Both the position numbers and the translations under genes were made by a program. Positions 44,623 through 55,476 of a stretch of DNA of 64,000 bases are shown here, one piece after another (within the stretch, counting starts at the first letter, position 1; the number at the start of each line of letters is the position of its first letter). Location: NCBI RefSeq assembly GCF_040183065.1, contig NC_091130.1:121356914-121420913 (forward strand). The letters run 5' to 3'. A model generated the notes under the pieces. It had not been told where the DNA came from and did not search any database. It saw only the letters and a list, made by a program, of their open reading frames with translations. The DNA comes from Periplaneta americana (lineage: Eukaryota > Arthropoda > Insecta > Blattodea > Blattidae).

Positions 44623-45489
44623 CACCATGAAGTTTTATTGCATTTCTTAACGACATTTTTCAGTTTCTATGTTAGTCTGGAAGTGGATATGTACTCGTAA
44701 TGTTTAATTCGTATTAAGCGACACATAGTTTATTAATGGTGCAACATAGGAGTTATTTCGAAGTCAATTACATGGTCGAGTAATCTTGAAAAGCATACCT
44801 TAGTTCTCAGTTCAGGGAACGGCATTAATGTATAACTTTACACTGTAATTAATCATCCATTATGCCATAAACAAGACATAAAATAATGTGCAGTATTGTT
44901 CGAAATACAGTTGTGCACAAAACGTAATGAGAGACAATAGACGGGCAGATGGAACACAGAAACACGTATAGAGGATCACTACGCGAGCTGTGAGCACGTG
45001 GGATTAATTATTTTTAATAGTCACGGGTCGATTGATTCAGTAATAAGGCACGCAGCACAGCAATATTCCTCGTTCCATTTCTCTGCAACGCGTGTTGTTA
45101 GACGATTCTGCAAATTGGAGGTTACAATGTAGGCAAATTGTTATTATTGGAGTCTGTTATGTTGTATCAAGTAATGTTTATTAACGGTATTGAACAGTAA
45201 ATACGGCTACGTGTGTACATACGCGGATATATACCTCCTAAATACAACGTTCTTAAAAAGATTTCAGTAAATATGAAATGAACAAGAGCGGAAAAAGTGC
45301 TCGAATGCTTTTCAGTTCAGAGCAGTTGATATTATTTTACTCAACCAAAAAAAAAAAATGTAAAATATATGACATTAAAAAAAAACAAAAAGAAGTAATT
45401 TAATATACAGCTTCAATTGAAGTAATTGTTACAACATAAAACTATCAGAAAATTTTTTTCTCATATTTCATTGGTCTTTATTTATTATA
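44623..45489. other. No gene seen
   Basis: AT-rich, no motif; short A-runs near 45350. Confidence 0.45.
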
Positions 45490-46515
45490 CTAGCCGTACC
45501 TGTGCGCTCCGCTGCACCTGTTGGAAATAAATGTAAAGTAATTACATAATTAAAATAGGACGTTTGATCCAGGGAACATTCGTGTTTGTTAGAAGGATAA
45601 ATCATTTAATATGTTACTTAATTTAAATTGTATTTGAATAATTAAATTGCGATCATTTTGGTCCAGAGACCACTCATTTGGTGCAATGACAATTCCTTTA
45701 ACATGTTTCTTATTTGTTATTACACGCAACTATACTTTAATGAAGATTGACGTATCATTTAGTTTTAATGTGTAAACTTTATATTACTTGCTATATGGTT
45801 CCATTGAATTATGGTAATAACTTAATTTCAACCCTTGTTTTCTACGTCTTCAGTAAATGGCGCTTGGCCCACTATGGTTCTGAACCCTTCAAATAACTTA
45901 AATAGTGATACAGCATAAACAGTGATATGCAATTGTATTTCTTTCTTTCGAAAATGTAAGAATTCACGATCTCCTATGTACCATTGCCATGGAATGAATA
46001 AATGTGTTTTTTCTTCCTACTCAAAAATTTTATATTTTGCACATGGGAATTACTGCAGAAACAACAATGCTACAATCTGAGGCGGCGGTGAAAACGTATT
46101 GTATTGTTATTTTAAAAATCTATCAGACCTACCAAATTTTGCATAGAATGAAACTTATCGGAAATCATTTTTAAAGAACTTTTGTTATGTAATATTTTTC
46201 ACAAAAAAGCAATAATAAGCGAGATATTTCGATTTAATTCAGGCCCCGTTAAATGAAGTATTTTGAATGCCATATAGCCTAAAATCTAAATTACAACGAA
46301 CTTAATTTATATTTAAATTTTCATCGAAATCCGTTCAGCCATTATCGCGTGAAAAGATAACAAACATCCAGACAGACAGACATACAAACAAAAATGTCAA
46401 GAAAGCGATTTTCGGTCTCAGGATGAATAATTATACATGTTAACACCAATTATTTTTAGAAAAGCGAAAATTACCAGACAATTTTCGGCTACATATTTAT
46501 TATTAGTATATATTA
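45490..46515. repeat. Interspersed repeat family with tagccgtacctgtgcgctcc start, copy 1
   Basis: Starts actagccgtacctgtgcgct and ends with gccattatcgcgtgaaaaga, cagacagacagacatacaaa and ttcggctacatatttattat. The last ~340 bp recur at 47280-47722. Similar sequences are common in insect genomes as I recall; I do not know the class. It is followed directly by an (ATATT)n array. Confidence 0.6.
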
Positions 46516-46609
46516 TATTACATTATATTATATTATATTATATTATATTATATTATATTATATTATATTATATTATATTATATTATATTATATTATATTA
46601 TATTATATA
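46500..46609. repeat. (ATATT)n microsatellite
   Basis: About 100 bp of pentanucleotide repeat, directly at the end of the preceding repeat copy and probably its 3' tail. Confidence 0.9.
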
Positions 46610-47279
46610 AAAAGTGCGTTGATAACGGATGTACTCCGATAAGAAAGTTTTTAATTTGTTGTGGGGGCTCTTGAATCTCAGAAGCAACAACTTTTACAAT
46701 AGCGCAACATAATCTGCTTGGCTCATTACCCAATTTTTTTTGCATTGCATTTATTGCATATATAGTCTATTTTATGTATTTTAACACAATTCGATTGAGC
46801 ATAGTTAAAATTTGAATTATAAAATAATGAATTGCTAAGCTAACGTACTATTACTGCATACTAAATCAATACCCTCTGGTTGTTCGTTAATTCTCTGAGA
46901 TTAAAATGAGTGTGTACATAAATATTATTTTAAGAAATACAGAAGACTAATGTACAAAATAGCCTATCAAATTTTCTGTGCATAGGAAGCTATTTTAATC
47001 TTACCTGTCCTCGATTTACTAAGAAGTTACTGTAGTAACATTATAGCAGTATGTCCATCTAGAGAAACTACACTTTCCAATGGTGAAATAATAATTAATT
47101 ATACAAATCGGTTAATTTACCTTCCGATATTACTTCATACAAACACAGACACATTGTCTGTAGGCTAAGTTTAATAGCTTTCGATTGTTGCTGTCCAAAG
47201 CCCCTTTTTCGATTGTTGTTGTCCAAGGCCCCTTATAGACGAAGTCACTTGTTATTTCATTGCACCGTGTTAGATGGCG
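46610..47279. other. No gene seen; short tandem duplication near 47180
   Basis: The phrase gattgttgctgtccaaagcc is repeated with small changes about 30 bp on (47182 and 47212). Otherwise unassigned. Confidence 0.45.
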
Positions 47280-47722
47280 TTATTTTAATTTTAAAACTCA
47301 TTTATCTCATTAAATATCAGTCCTATCAAAATTTTGTAAAGAATAAAACATATCGGAAATTATTTTTAAAGAAACGTTTGTTATGTAACATTTTTCACAA
47401 AAATCAATAATAAGCGAGATATTGCGATTTATTTAATTCAGACCCCCTTATAACCCCCCTTTTAAATAAAGTATTTTGAATACCATATAGCCTAAAATCT
47501 AAGTTACAACGAACTTAATTTATTTTCCAATTTTCATATAAATCGGTTTAGCCATTATCGCGTGAAAAGGTATCAAACATACAGACAGACATACAAACAA
47601 AAATTTCAAAAATGCGATTTTCGGTTTCAGAGTGGTTAATTATATATGTTAGGACCAATTATTTTTTGAAAATCGAAAATTACCAGAAAAATTTCGGCTA
47701 CAGATTTATTATTAGTATAGAT
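47280..47722. repeat. Same interspersed repeat family, copy 2 (3' part)
   Basis: Shares with copy 1 the phrases cttgttatgtaa-like start, aataataagcgagatattgc, ccatatagcctaaaatctaa, gccattatcgcgtgaaaagg and ttcggctacagatttattat. 5' part absent. Confidence 0.7.
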
Positions 47723-47752
47723 GAGGCTGTCAAGTGCAAAACTCGCCTCATC

Positions 47753-47806
<54 letters not shown>

Positions 47807-47997
47807 ACATAAGGGATTTGTACTTCTTGCAGCTATCTACTGATATAGTCGGTTTGTGCAAATCTTGTCTAACTCCTCTTACATAGAGCTCAGAAAAATA
47901 CTATCAAACGCAAAACTGCACATAGCCATAACGGTTTTTCCTGTTTTCTGACAAATCACTTTACATGGATAAGGCGAGTTTTGCATTTGGTACCCTC
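47723..47997. mobile_element. 275-bp MITE holding a ~48-bp poly(A)
   Basis: Ends GAGGCTGTCAAGTGCAAAAC then TCGCCTCATCC, inverse at the right with four differences. An uninterrupted A run (about 47754-47803) sits just inside the left repeat, either a slipped A-tract or a trapped retroposon tail. No coding frame. Confidence 0.65.
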
Positions 47998-48055
47998 ATA
48001 TGTTCGGAAAACACTAACAACATTGAAAAAACAATTATAATGGTGATTAATAATA

Positions 48056-48180
48056 GTAGTGGTGGTGGTGGTGGTGGTGGTGGTAGCAGCAGCAGTAGTA
48101 GCAGCAGCAGCAGCAGTAGTAGTAGCAGCAGCAGTAGTAGTAGCAGCAGTAGTAGTAGTAGTAGCAGCAGTAGCAGTAGC
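48056..48180. repeat. (GGT)n then (AGC/AGT)n microsatellite
   Basis: About 125 bp of trinucleotide repeats. Poly-Ser and poly-Leu open frames on the two strands are artefacts of it. Confidence 0.95.
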
Positions 48181-48327
48181 AAAATAATAATTTTATTTTT
48201 ATTATTTATTTTTGTTTTTACTTACTATAATATTAATGTTGGAGAAGATGGAAGAAAGAAGAAAATGTAAAAACATCAATACAGAATCTACGTAAAGATT
48301 ATTATTTTTTGTTCCTACAGAATATAT
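48181..48327 (+). repeat. ~147-bp direct repeat, left copy (right copy 49181-49333)
   Basis: Shared phrases: ttgtttttacttactataat, attaatgttggagaagatgg and acagaatctacgtaaagatt. The two copies enclose a LINE-A copy and differ at only a few places. Far longer than a normal LINE target duplication. Confidence 0.85.
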
Positions 48328-49170
48328 CTGTTACATCAGCTGCTTGTCTATGCGGATGACGTGAATATGTTAGGAGAAAATCCACAAACGATTAGGGAAA
48401 ACGCGGAAATTTTACTAGAAGCAAGTAAAGAGATAGGTTTGGAAGTAAATCCCGAAAAGACAAAGTATATGATTATGTCTCGTCACGAGAATATTGTACG
48501 AAATGGAAATATAAAAATTGGAAACTTATCTTTTGAAGAGGTGGAGAAGTTCAAATATCTTGGAGTAACAGTAACAAAAATAAATTATACTCGGGAGAAA
48601 ATGAAACAGAGAATAAATATGGGAAATGCCTGTTATTATTCGGTTGAGAAACTTTTATTATCCAGTCTGCTGTCAAAATTCTGAAAGTTAGAATTTATAA
48701 AACAGTTTTATTACTGGTTGTTCTTTATAGTTGTGAAACTTGGACTCTCACTTTGAGAGAGGAACAGAGATTAAGGGTGTTTGAGAATAAGGTGCTTAGG
48801 AAAATACTTGGGGCTAAGAGGGAGAATGGAGAAAGTTACACAACGCAGAGCTGCACGCATTGTATTCTTCACCTGACATAATTAGGAACATTAAATCCAG
48901 ACGTTTGAGATGAGCAGGGCATATAGTACTGTACGTATGGCTGAATCCAGAAATGTATATAGTGTTAGTTGGGAGACTGGAGGGAAAAAGACCTTTGGGG
49001 AGGCCGAGACGTAGATGGGAGGATAATATTAAAATGGATTTGAGGGATGTGGGATACGATAATGGAGACTGGATTAATCTTGCTCAGGATAGGGACCGAT
49101 GGCGGGTTTATGTGAAGGCGGCAATGAACCTCCGGGTTCCTTGAAAGCAAGCAAGTAAGTAAGTAAGTTA
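48328..49170 (+). mobile_element. LINE-A copy between long direct repeats
   Basis: Starts at the RT catalytic box (LLVYADDVNMLGENPQTIRE), continues GLEVNPEKTKYMIMSRHE and EEVEKFKYLGVTVTKINYTR, then frame changes lead to KRPLGRPRRRWEDNIKMDLR and INLAQDRDRWRVYVKAAMN. Ends in (AAGT)n at 49145-49168. Most of the RT and the 5' region are missing. Confidence 0.85.
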
Positions 49171-49180
49171 TAACAAGAAA

Positions 49181-49333
49181 AATAATTATTTTATTTTTAT
49201 TTTTATTTAGGTTTTTGTTTTTACTTACTATAATATTAATGTTGGAGAAGATGGAAGAAAGAAGGAAATGGAAAAACATTGATGCAGAATCTACGTAAAG
49301 ATTATTATTTTTTTGTCCTACAAAATATATCTT
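49181..49333 (+). repeat. ~150-bp direct repeat, right copy
   Basis: Matches 48181-48327; has gaaggaaatggaaaaacatt where the left has gaagaaaatgtaaaaacatc. Confidence 0.85.
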
Positions 49334-49341
49334 ATGGTAAC

Positions 49342-49669
49342 AATATTAGAGGAGAAAAATTCGCTCCGGAGAACAGCAACAGTTCATATTTCTGTACAGA
49401 TTACTGTGCATATTACTGTAGAATCTCGGCCACCAAGTCACTCAATTAAGTGCGCTCCTTGTATAATGGCAGGTGACTTAATATAAAATGTCAACATACA
49501 TGCCCAACTAGGAGTCAGGCCACAAAGGGAAAACACTGGAGGAGGGGGGTTCGATCCGGTGCTGTGGATTGGACTTCGGTGTAGCTCAATGGTGAGAGCG
49601 CTTGGTACGTAGGACCAAGGACCCGGGTTCGATCCGCGGCGCCGGAGCGAATTTTTCTCCTCTAATATT
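49342..49669 (+). mobile_element. SINE-3 (49575-49669) with an inverted copy of its tail at 49342
   Basis: A perfect 28-bp inverted repeat (aatattagaggagaaaaatt onward at 49342-49369; inverse at 49642-49669) bounds the unit. The right arm is the SINE-3 tail. The SINE-3 head here keeps a cloverleaf: acceptor CTTCGGTG pairs with CGCCGGAG, anticodon arm TTGGT-ACGTAGG-ACCAA with GTA, and B box GGTTCGATCC. The left arm may be a second SINE-3 in opposite orientation, truncated to its tail, or part of a true inverted-repeat element. Confidence 0.65.
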
Positions 49670-49679
49670 AATTAATCAA

Positions 49680-50800
49680 TACAGAAGATAGAAGAAACTA
49701 CAGGAAACTAAACAACGAACTAAGAAGAGAAATTGATAAGGCCAAGGAAGATTGGATGAAAGAGAAATGTAAAGAAATAGGGGATCTAGAGAGAAAAGGA
49801 AGATATAGTTTAAATGTTTGGACTTCACAAATAAGAACAGGAAGTCTATGTGGTTAATAGAAGACGAAATAGGAAATGAAATAACAGACAAACAAGGAAT
49901 ACTGCACACATGAGAGAAATATGTAGAAGAGCTAAATGAGACAGGGAATCGTCCAGATGACCTGGCTGTAGCAGACGAAGAAGCCGTGTCAAAAGACGAA
50001 AAAGGATTTTCTATTTTAAGGGAAGAAGTTGAAATAGCGCTTGAGAAAATGAAGAATGGAAAGCAGGAGTTGATGGAATCCCCATTGAATGAGTGAACTC
50101 CTTTGGTGAAGACAAGGAGGAAATTCTATCATTATGCAACGAAATATATGAAAAAGGCGATTGGCCTGAAGATTTTACGGAGACGGTGTTGCTTCCAATA
50201 TCTCGAGGGCATTTTGTGCAAATCAGAATCTGATTAACAATATTAATTTGTAGGTGGCCCCTCTATGTCCTCACAAAATATTACATTCATAGTATTAATG
50301 TGAGGGTCGATTTCAGTTTTTTTTCACTTCCTAAAAAATTTACATTGATGGGCTTGTCTGGATTTGGACGCAAGCTCCTAGACATCGTCATAGCAAGAAG
50401 AATAAAGAAGGTAAACTTGCGAATTCTAAATGAGGCAGACGAGCAAGTGGACAGCTTCAAATACTTTAGGTGTTCTATAAGCAGTAACATGAGCTGCCGC
50501 CAGGAAGTCAAAAGGAGGATAGCAATGGCCAAGGAAGCTTTTAATAGGAAAAGGAGCATATTCTGCGGACCTTTGGGAAAAGAACTAAGGAAGAGACTAG
50601 TGTAGTTCTTTGTGTGGAGTGTGGAATTGTATGGGGCAGAAACATGGACATCACAACGAAGTGAAGAAAAGCGACTTGAATAATTTGAAATGTGGATATT
50701 GAGAAGAATGGAACGTGTGAAGTGGACAGACAGAATAAGAAATGAAGCTGTGCTGGAAAGAATGGGTGAAGAAAGAATGATACTGAAACTAACTTTATTA
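49680..50800 (+). mobile_element. LINE-B copy, internally deleted
   Basis: Early blocks RRNYRKLNNELRREIDKAKE and DWMKEKCKEIGDLERKGRYS precede the RT start EEVEIALEKMKNGK, equivalent to ALKKMKNGKAAG.DGI, then NEIYEKGDWPEDFTETVLLP. A deletion removes the palm. The C-terminal side resumes at about 50390: NLRILNEADEQVDSFKYFRC, SISSNMSCRQEVKRRIAMAK, YGAETWTSQRSEEKR and RRMERVKWTDRIRNEAVLER. Stops and frameshifts present. Matches the fragment at 11740-12118. Confidence 0.8.
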
Positions 50801-50836
50801 TAATGTAATATGATATGATATAAGATACTGTACTTC

Positions 50837-51074
50837 TGATTGAGGTTCTGGCTGATATGTAAAATCTATTATCAGGCAGTACATATCACTTGACGATATC
50901 TGTATCCATCTGAAGTCTTATTATTGTAATACGTAGCTAATCAGCGATGTATGCAATGTAGGGGAAAGTACTGGCCACTCTATTCCATTATCTCCTGGCA
51001 CAGTTGCCTCATAAATGGTGTCATGTTGGTGTGTCACTTGTGAGTTTCAGCCTGTCTTCGGAGAGTTACTAAAC
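50837..51074 (+). repeat. Family R copy 3
   Basis: Runs from tgattgaggttctggctgat through ttatcaggcagtacatatca and cagcgatgtatgcaatgtag to cggagagttactaaa, where a SINE-1 is inserted. Confidence 0.8.
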
Positions 51075-51084
51075 ATGATACAAG

Positions 51085-51086
<2 letters not shown>

Positions 51087-51129
<43 letters not shown>

Positions 51130-51375
51130 GGGTTATTTTACGACGCTGTATCAACATCTAGGTTATTTAGCGTCTGAATGATATGAAGGTGATAATGCCG
51201 GTGAAATGAGTCCGGGGTCCACCAACACCGAAAGTTACTCAGCATTTGCTCGTATTGGGTTGAGGGAAAACCCCGGAAAAAACCTCAACCAGGTAACTTG
51301 CCCCGACCGGGATTCGAACCCGGGCCACCTGGTTTCGCAGCCAGACGCGCTGACCGTTACTCCACAGGTGTGGAC
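51087..51375 (-). mobile_element. SINE-1 with (TAA)n tail, 12-14-bp target duplication
   Basis: Minus-strand SINE-1, head at 51375 (gtggac), tail an (ATT)n run on the plus strand at 51087-51129. The repeat acatgatacaagat at 51073-51086 and 51374-51387 flanks it; the first two bases overlap the SINE head, so at least 12 bp are duplicated. It shows that (TAA)n microsatellites here can be SINE tails. Confidence 0.9.
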
Positions 51376-51379
51376 ATGA

Positions 51380-51536
51380 TACAAGATATATGATATACTC
51401 GAATGCTATGATATGACATAGGATATGATGTGGTATATGATATGATGTGATATATGATATGATATGATATGATATATGATATGATATGATATGATATGAT
51501 ATGATATGATATGATATGATATGATATGATAATGTA
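51380..51536. repeat. (ATATG)n pentanucleotide array
   Basis: Same repeat unit, inverted, as the array at 58030-58805. Open frames rich in SYHII are artefacts. Confidence 0.9.
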
Positions 51537-51596
51537 AAAAATAATTTAGTAATATAGTACACTGCTCAAAATAAATAGAGGAACACTTGTAAAAAA

Positions 51597-51601
51597 TGTA
51601 T

Positions 51602-51652
<51 letters not shown>

Positions 51653-52283
51653 TTACTTTGCTAATAATTATAACATAACATATAATATATACAGAAAAAC
51701 TTTAGCTCGCCCCTGAAAGAGGAGAACTCGTGCTCAGGGGCGGATTCCTGAATTGAAATTAATAAGTATACAATACAATTTGTCTTATGTCTACTGTACA
51801 ATTATAGTATTTAAATTTAAATTTACAATTTTTCAATTTTTATAAAATCCAATAATAACTTTTTAAATTTAGTACTAGAACTATTAGAATTGACAACATT
51901 AGGATATTTAAATATAAATTTGTTATAATGGGCCTAAATTACTACTATGATTAAATACTGTAACAGTGTTGCATTTTGGTTCAAACAATCTTAAAGAATT
52001 CATACCTTTGGTTTCATAACTATGAAAATACAATTCAGAATCATTAAAGTCTAAAAACAAATTCTGAGATGGAAAATCAATAGGTTTATGAAGACATATT
52101 TTAATTATTTTCTTCTGTAATAAATAAAGTGGATTAAAATTGGATTTAAATGAGCTACCCCATCGTATAATTCCATACATAATTACCGATTGAAATAAAG
52201 TTAAATATATTGTGCGTAATAAACTTATTGACAAGTAATTCCTCAATAAAACAAAATAATATACTATTTTACGTAATTGCATA
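51597..52283 (-). mobile_element. LINE-E reverse transcriptase C-terminal fragment with (TAAA)n tail
   Basis: Minus strand: QLRKIVYYFVLLRNYLS, RTIYLTLFQSVIMYGIIRWG and NPLYLLQKKIIKICLHKP, the thumb/C-terminal region of jockey/CR1-type ORF2. The 3' region ends in (AAAT)n at 51597-51653. 5' truncated at about 52283, within the Tc1-like element. Confidence 0.75.
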
Positions 52284-52521
52284 AGTTAGTGTTTTTTGAA
52301 GCTGTGATGCTGAAAATTGGACAATATGTAAATTGGAACATTAAAATAATCTATCGATACAAATTTTAATGGGCCTAAATACAGATTAATTACCTGAAAT
52401 AACAAATATGAAGAGATCTTTGATTACCGAAGGCACTGACAACTTCTAATTGGTAAGCTTTCTGACATTGCTGTAGTGACGAATGCTAATTATTGCCTTG
52501 TTTATTAAAGTCTCTGACAAA

Positions 52522-53413
52522 ATGAGGCATTTAAATGAGTTTGAAGTGTATCATGCTCTACTTCTTTTACAAAAAGGTCAATCACTGAGACAAGTGGCTA
52601 GAGTGCTTGAGGTTTTTCCTTCCGTGGTGTCCAGGTTACGCAACAGACACAGAGAGACAGGTCAGTATTGTAGAAGACCTGGCCAGAACCGTAAATGTAA
52701 AACAAGCCCCCAGGACGACAGATACATTGTCCTATCTGCTCTTCGACAGCGTACAACAACTGCAAGAGACCTGCAGAATGACCTCTATATGGCTTCCGAA
52801 ATCCGGGTTTCAGATCAAACGGTAAGGAACAGATTAAGGAAAGAGAATATTCGTCCAAAAAGGCCTGTTAAAACAACGTTTGACAAATGAGCATAAGGCA
52901 GCAAGACTTACGTTTGCTGAAAATCATGCGGATTGAAACCTAAACCAGTGGCAGTCTGCTCTTCTCGGACGAATCCAGGTATCGTCTTACACGTTGTGAT
53001 GGTCGTTTAAAGGTACGGGGACGGTCAGGGGAAAGATGTTCTGTAGGATCTGTACAGGAAATTTATAGATTCCCTGGTGTGGGCCGGAATTATGTACAAC
53101 AATCGTACGGACCTCGTAATTGTTCCCCAGCGACTAAATGCTGTCCGGTATATCGAGGACGTTGTAGAAGAGCATCTAGTACCTGCTGCCATTGGAGTAG
53201 GCCTTGGGTTCCTGTTTGTTCAGGGCACATTCTGCGGTTGTCACCAGGGATTTCCTAAGGGGGAATGAAATTGAGGTAATGGAGTGGCCAGCGATCAGCC
53301 CAGATCTCAACCCTATTGAACAATTGTGGAATCTTCTGAATAGGAAAGTCAGGAACCGACATCAAGCTCCACAAACTCTACAGGAACTTGGGGGTGCTCT
53401 AAAGGAGGAATGA
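52522..53413 (+). pseudogene. Tc1-like transposase
   Basis: Start MRHLNEFEVYHALLLLQKGQ, as is usual for this Tc1 subgroup. N-terminal paired-type HTH: LRQVARVLEVFPSVVSRLRN and, as second HTH, IRVSDQTVRNRLRKENIRPK. After a frameshift comes LLFSDESRYRLTR with the first catalytic Asp. The block usually reading QDNARPH is damaged (VQ..RAHSAVV), so the second Asp is gone. The end is clean: VMEWPAISPDLNPIEQLWNL with the catalytic Glu of DD34E. At least three frame changes. No activity expected. Confidence 0.85.
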
Positions 53414-53774
53414 GAGAATATGCCCCAAGAGGAAATACAGAACCTCATTGGGAGCATGCCACTAAGGTGCCAAGCTGTCATCGAATGTAGTGGAGGCCAT
53501 ACACGAAACTAGACCTTTATGACGGGTGTTTAAATTTGATAAGGACGAGATTAAATTTCTTATATAGTGCAATGTTTTAAAAAGTTGTTTCTTGACATTA
53601 TTCTTATGTTTTTATTGACATGGAGATAAATGTGGCCATAAATAACCATCAATAATTTACTTCATTAATTTCATGTCTGAACCTTTATCCAATGAAAAAA
53701 ATATTTAAATAATTCATAGTGTTCCTCTAATTGTATTGAGCAGTGTGTAAAATATAATATATAATGCAGTACAC

Positions 53775-54911
53775 CAGTGATGTCAAAGCAAGCGCATTTT
53801 TCTGTCCTTGACGTAGTGTGCGGGCATCATGAGCTGGGTATGGAAGGAGGAATAAGCAACCTGTTGGATTAAGAAAACAGTGGTGCACGAACTTCAAACG
53901 GAACGTTAAATTTTATGTCATTTTTATGGCTTATTTCTGTTTGATATTATCTATATTGTCTTTAAAACAAAAGTACTAAAACCAATTTCTTAATATTGTA
54001 GTTGTGTTTTAAACGTCAATAACATAATAAACAGTTATGAAGGAATATTCACACAAATTCCATAGTTGTTTAGTACTGTACTAAATGGATGAAACACATC
54101 ATTCATAAAGAAAGTTATATCCCAAAGTAAGAGATTGAGTATGACATGATAAGTTGGAATTGATATTGATGGTACCTTTAGCCTTATAAAAGTAATCAAT
54201 GAACTAATCAAAACAATATTAAGATACAAAGCAAAGTTACCTAGGTACTGTGTATGTTTTAAGTGTAACTAATATTCCATAACAAAACTCGTATCGCATT
54301 ATGCTTTTAAGATGATATTGGTGAGCAATTTTGTATAATCAGAATATTAAACTATTTTCTCGACATGTACTGAAACTATACAAAACATAGACATGTATCT
54401 TTTGCTTATGTTGTAACAGTAGTTCCTTTGTTAATTCATTTCCTTAAAAACATTTTCCATGCAAATATTTTCAAAATTTGTAATACACTATCTTCAGTAA
54501 TACGTATTTACGGTATATTAGATTTACGAAAAAAATTTTTCACTACCTGTAAGACTACTAAATAAATAGGCCTATTTCTGAAAATTTCACTTTTCTATAA
54601 AAAAGTTGAGAAAATATTCCTTTTCAATAAAAAATCAAACTTGTTGAAAAATGAGCATTAAAATTAAAACTTACATTCTTATAATGCACTCATACTTCTC
54701 GGACAAATCTAAAAATAAACATGGATACAGTTTTAATAAGTTCTCTTCCATTTATCTATTGAATCAGTGCTGGCCATCCCTGAATATAGCTCGAACAAGC
54801 GGCATATACTACCTCTTTCGTCTGTCTCTTTCCTTTCCCCTGTAAAGCACTCAGGCTCTCATGAGCTCTGAAGCGCGCGCTTGCTCCTATGTGCATCAAT
54901 TGACATGACTG
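53775..54911. mobile_element. 1137-bp non-autonomous hAT element, perfect 8-bp TSD
   Basis: Ends CAGTGATGTCAAAGCAAGCG and, inverted at the right, CAGTCATGTCAATTGATGCA. The direct repeat CAGTACAC at 53767-53774 and 54912-54919 is exact. CAGTG ends with 8-bp target duplication are diagnostic for hAT. No transposase blocks inside. Confidence 0.85.
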
Positions 54912-54919
54912 CAGTACAC

Positions 54920-55472
54920 CATAATAAGTGGCATATTTAATTTATTTACTTGTCATTTTTATCTCAAACGCAGTTTCCGAGAAGTAACACGCTGAATCTA
55001 TAAACTAATTCTGGCAACGTCTTGAGAGTTCGATCTTCACTACGATGACTGTTAATGTAAAAATGAAGAAATCCTATCTGAGGAAGCGAAAAATCTATCG
55101 TGAATTTATGCTCCTAAATTCGTATTTCTGTAGCATCATTTTCACTTGATGTAATATTGAATTTAATGATAAATATACTAAATGGAAAGCTGAAATTCTG
55201 TTGGGATTGTGTGCGTAAGTGTACGAGGATGCCCATTTACACGCGGACTGTGTAAGCAGATTCATTATGGATACAACCTTCCGGAGAAAGATGAGTGAGT
55301 GACACTATGTGCCTGGAGATAAAGTAGAAGCGAGTCGGGCAGGTTCATAATAGTAATCACAAACTGCTCCCAGAACAACCAGGAGGGCACCCCTAAGGCA
55401 GCCTCCACGGGCATGATAATTACACGGATAATAACAACGAACACCTCTTGTGCCCCCAACATCATGAGTGTC
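54920..55472. other. Unassigned DNA flanking element (d)
   Basis: A minus-strand frame (55265-55577 region) has YYPCNYHARGGCLRGALLVV and similar Cys/Gly-rich sequence; once element (d) is removed it can be read on into 57664-57740 (YNYIPSLKRTLDVLYLLTD in one frame). I do not recognise it. Confidence 0.3.
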
Positions 55473-55476
55473 AATT

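Larger units (their letters stand above)
51560..53747 (+). mobile_element. Tc1-like transposon, split by a LINE
   Basis: Inverted ends CACTGCTCAAAATAAATAGA and, inverted at the right, CACTGCTCAATACAATTAGA, both continuing GGAACACT. TA lies at both borders (51558-51559, 53748-53749), with two extra bases on the right. The transposase lies at 52522-53413 and a minus-strand LINE fragment at 51597-52283 has entered the left flank. Confidence 0.8.

Noticed and set aside
47961..48270. Open frames of poly-Ser and poly-Leu
   Set aside because: They are translations of the (AGC/AGT)n microsatellite; no flanking domain supports a protein.
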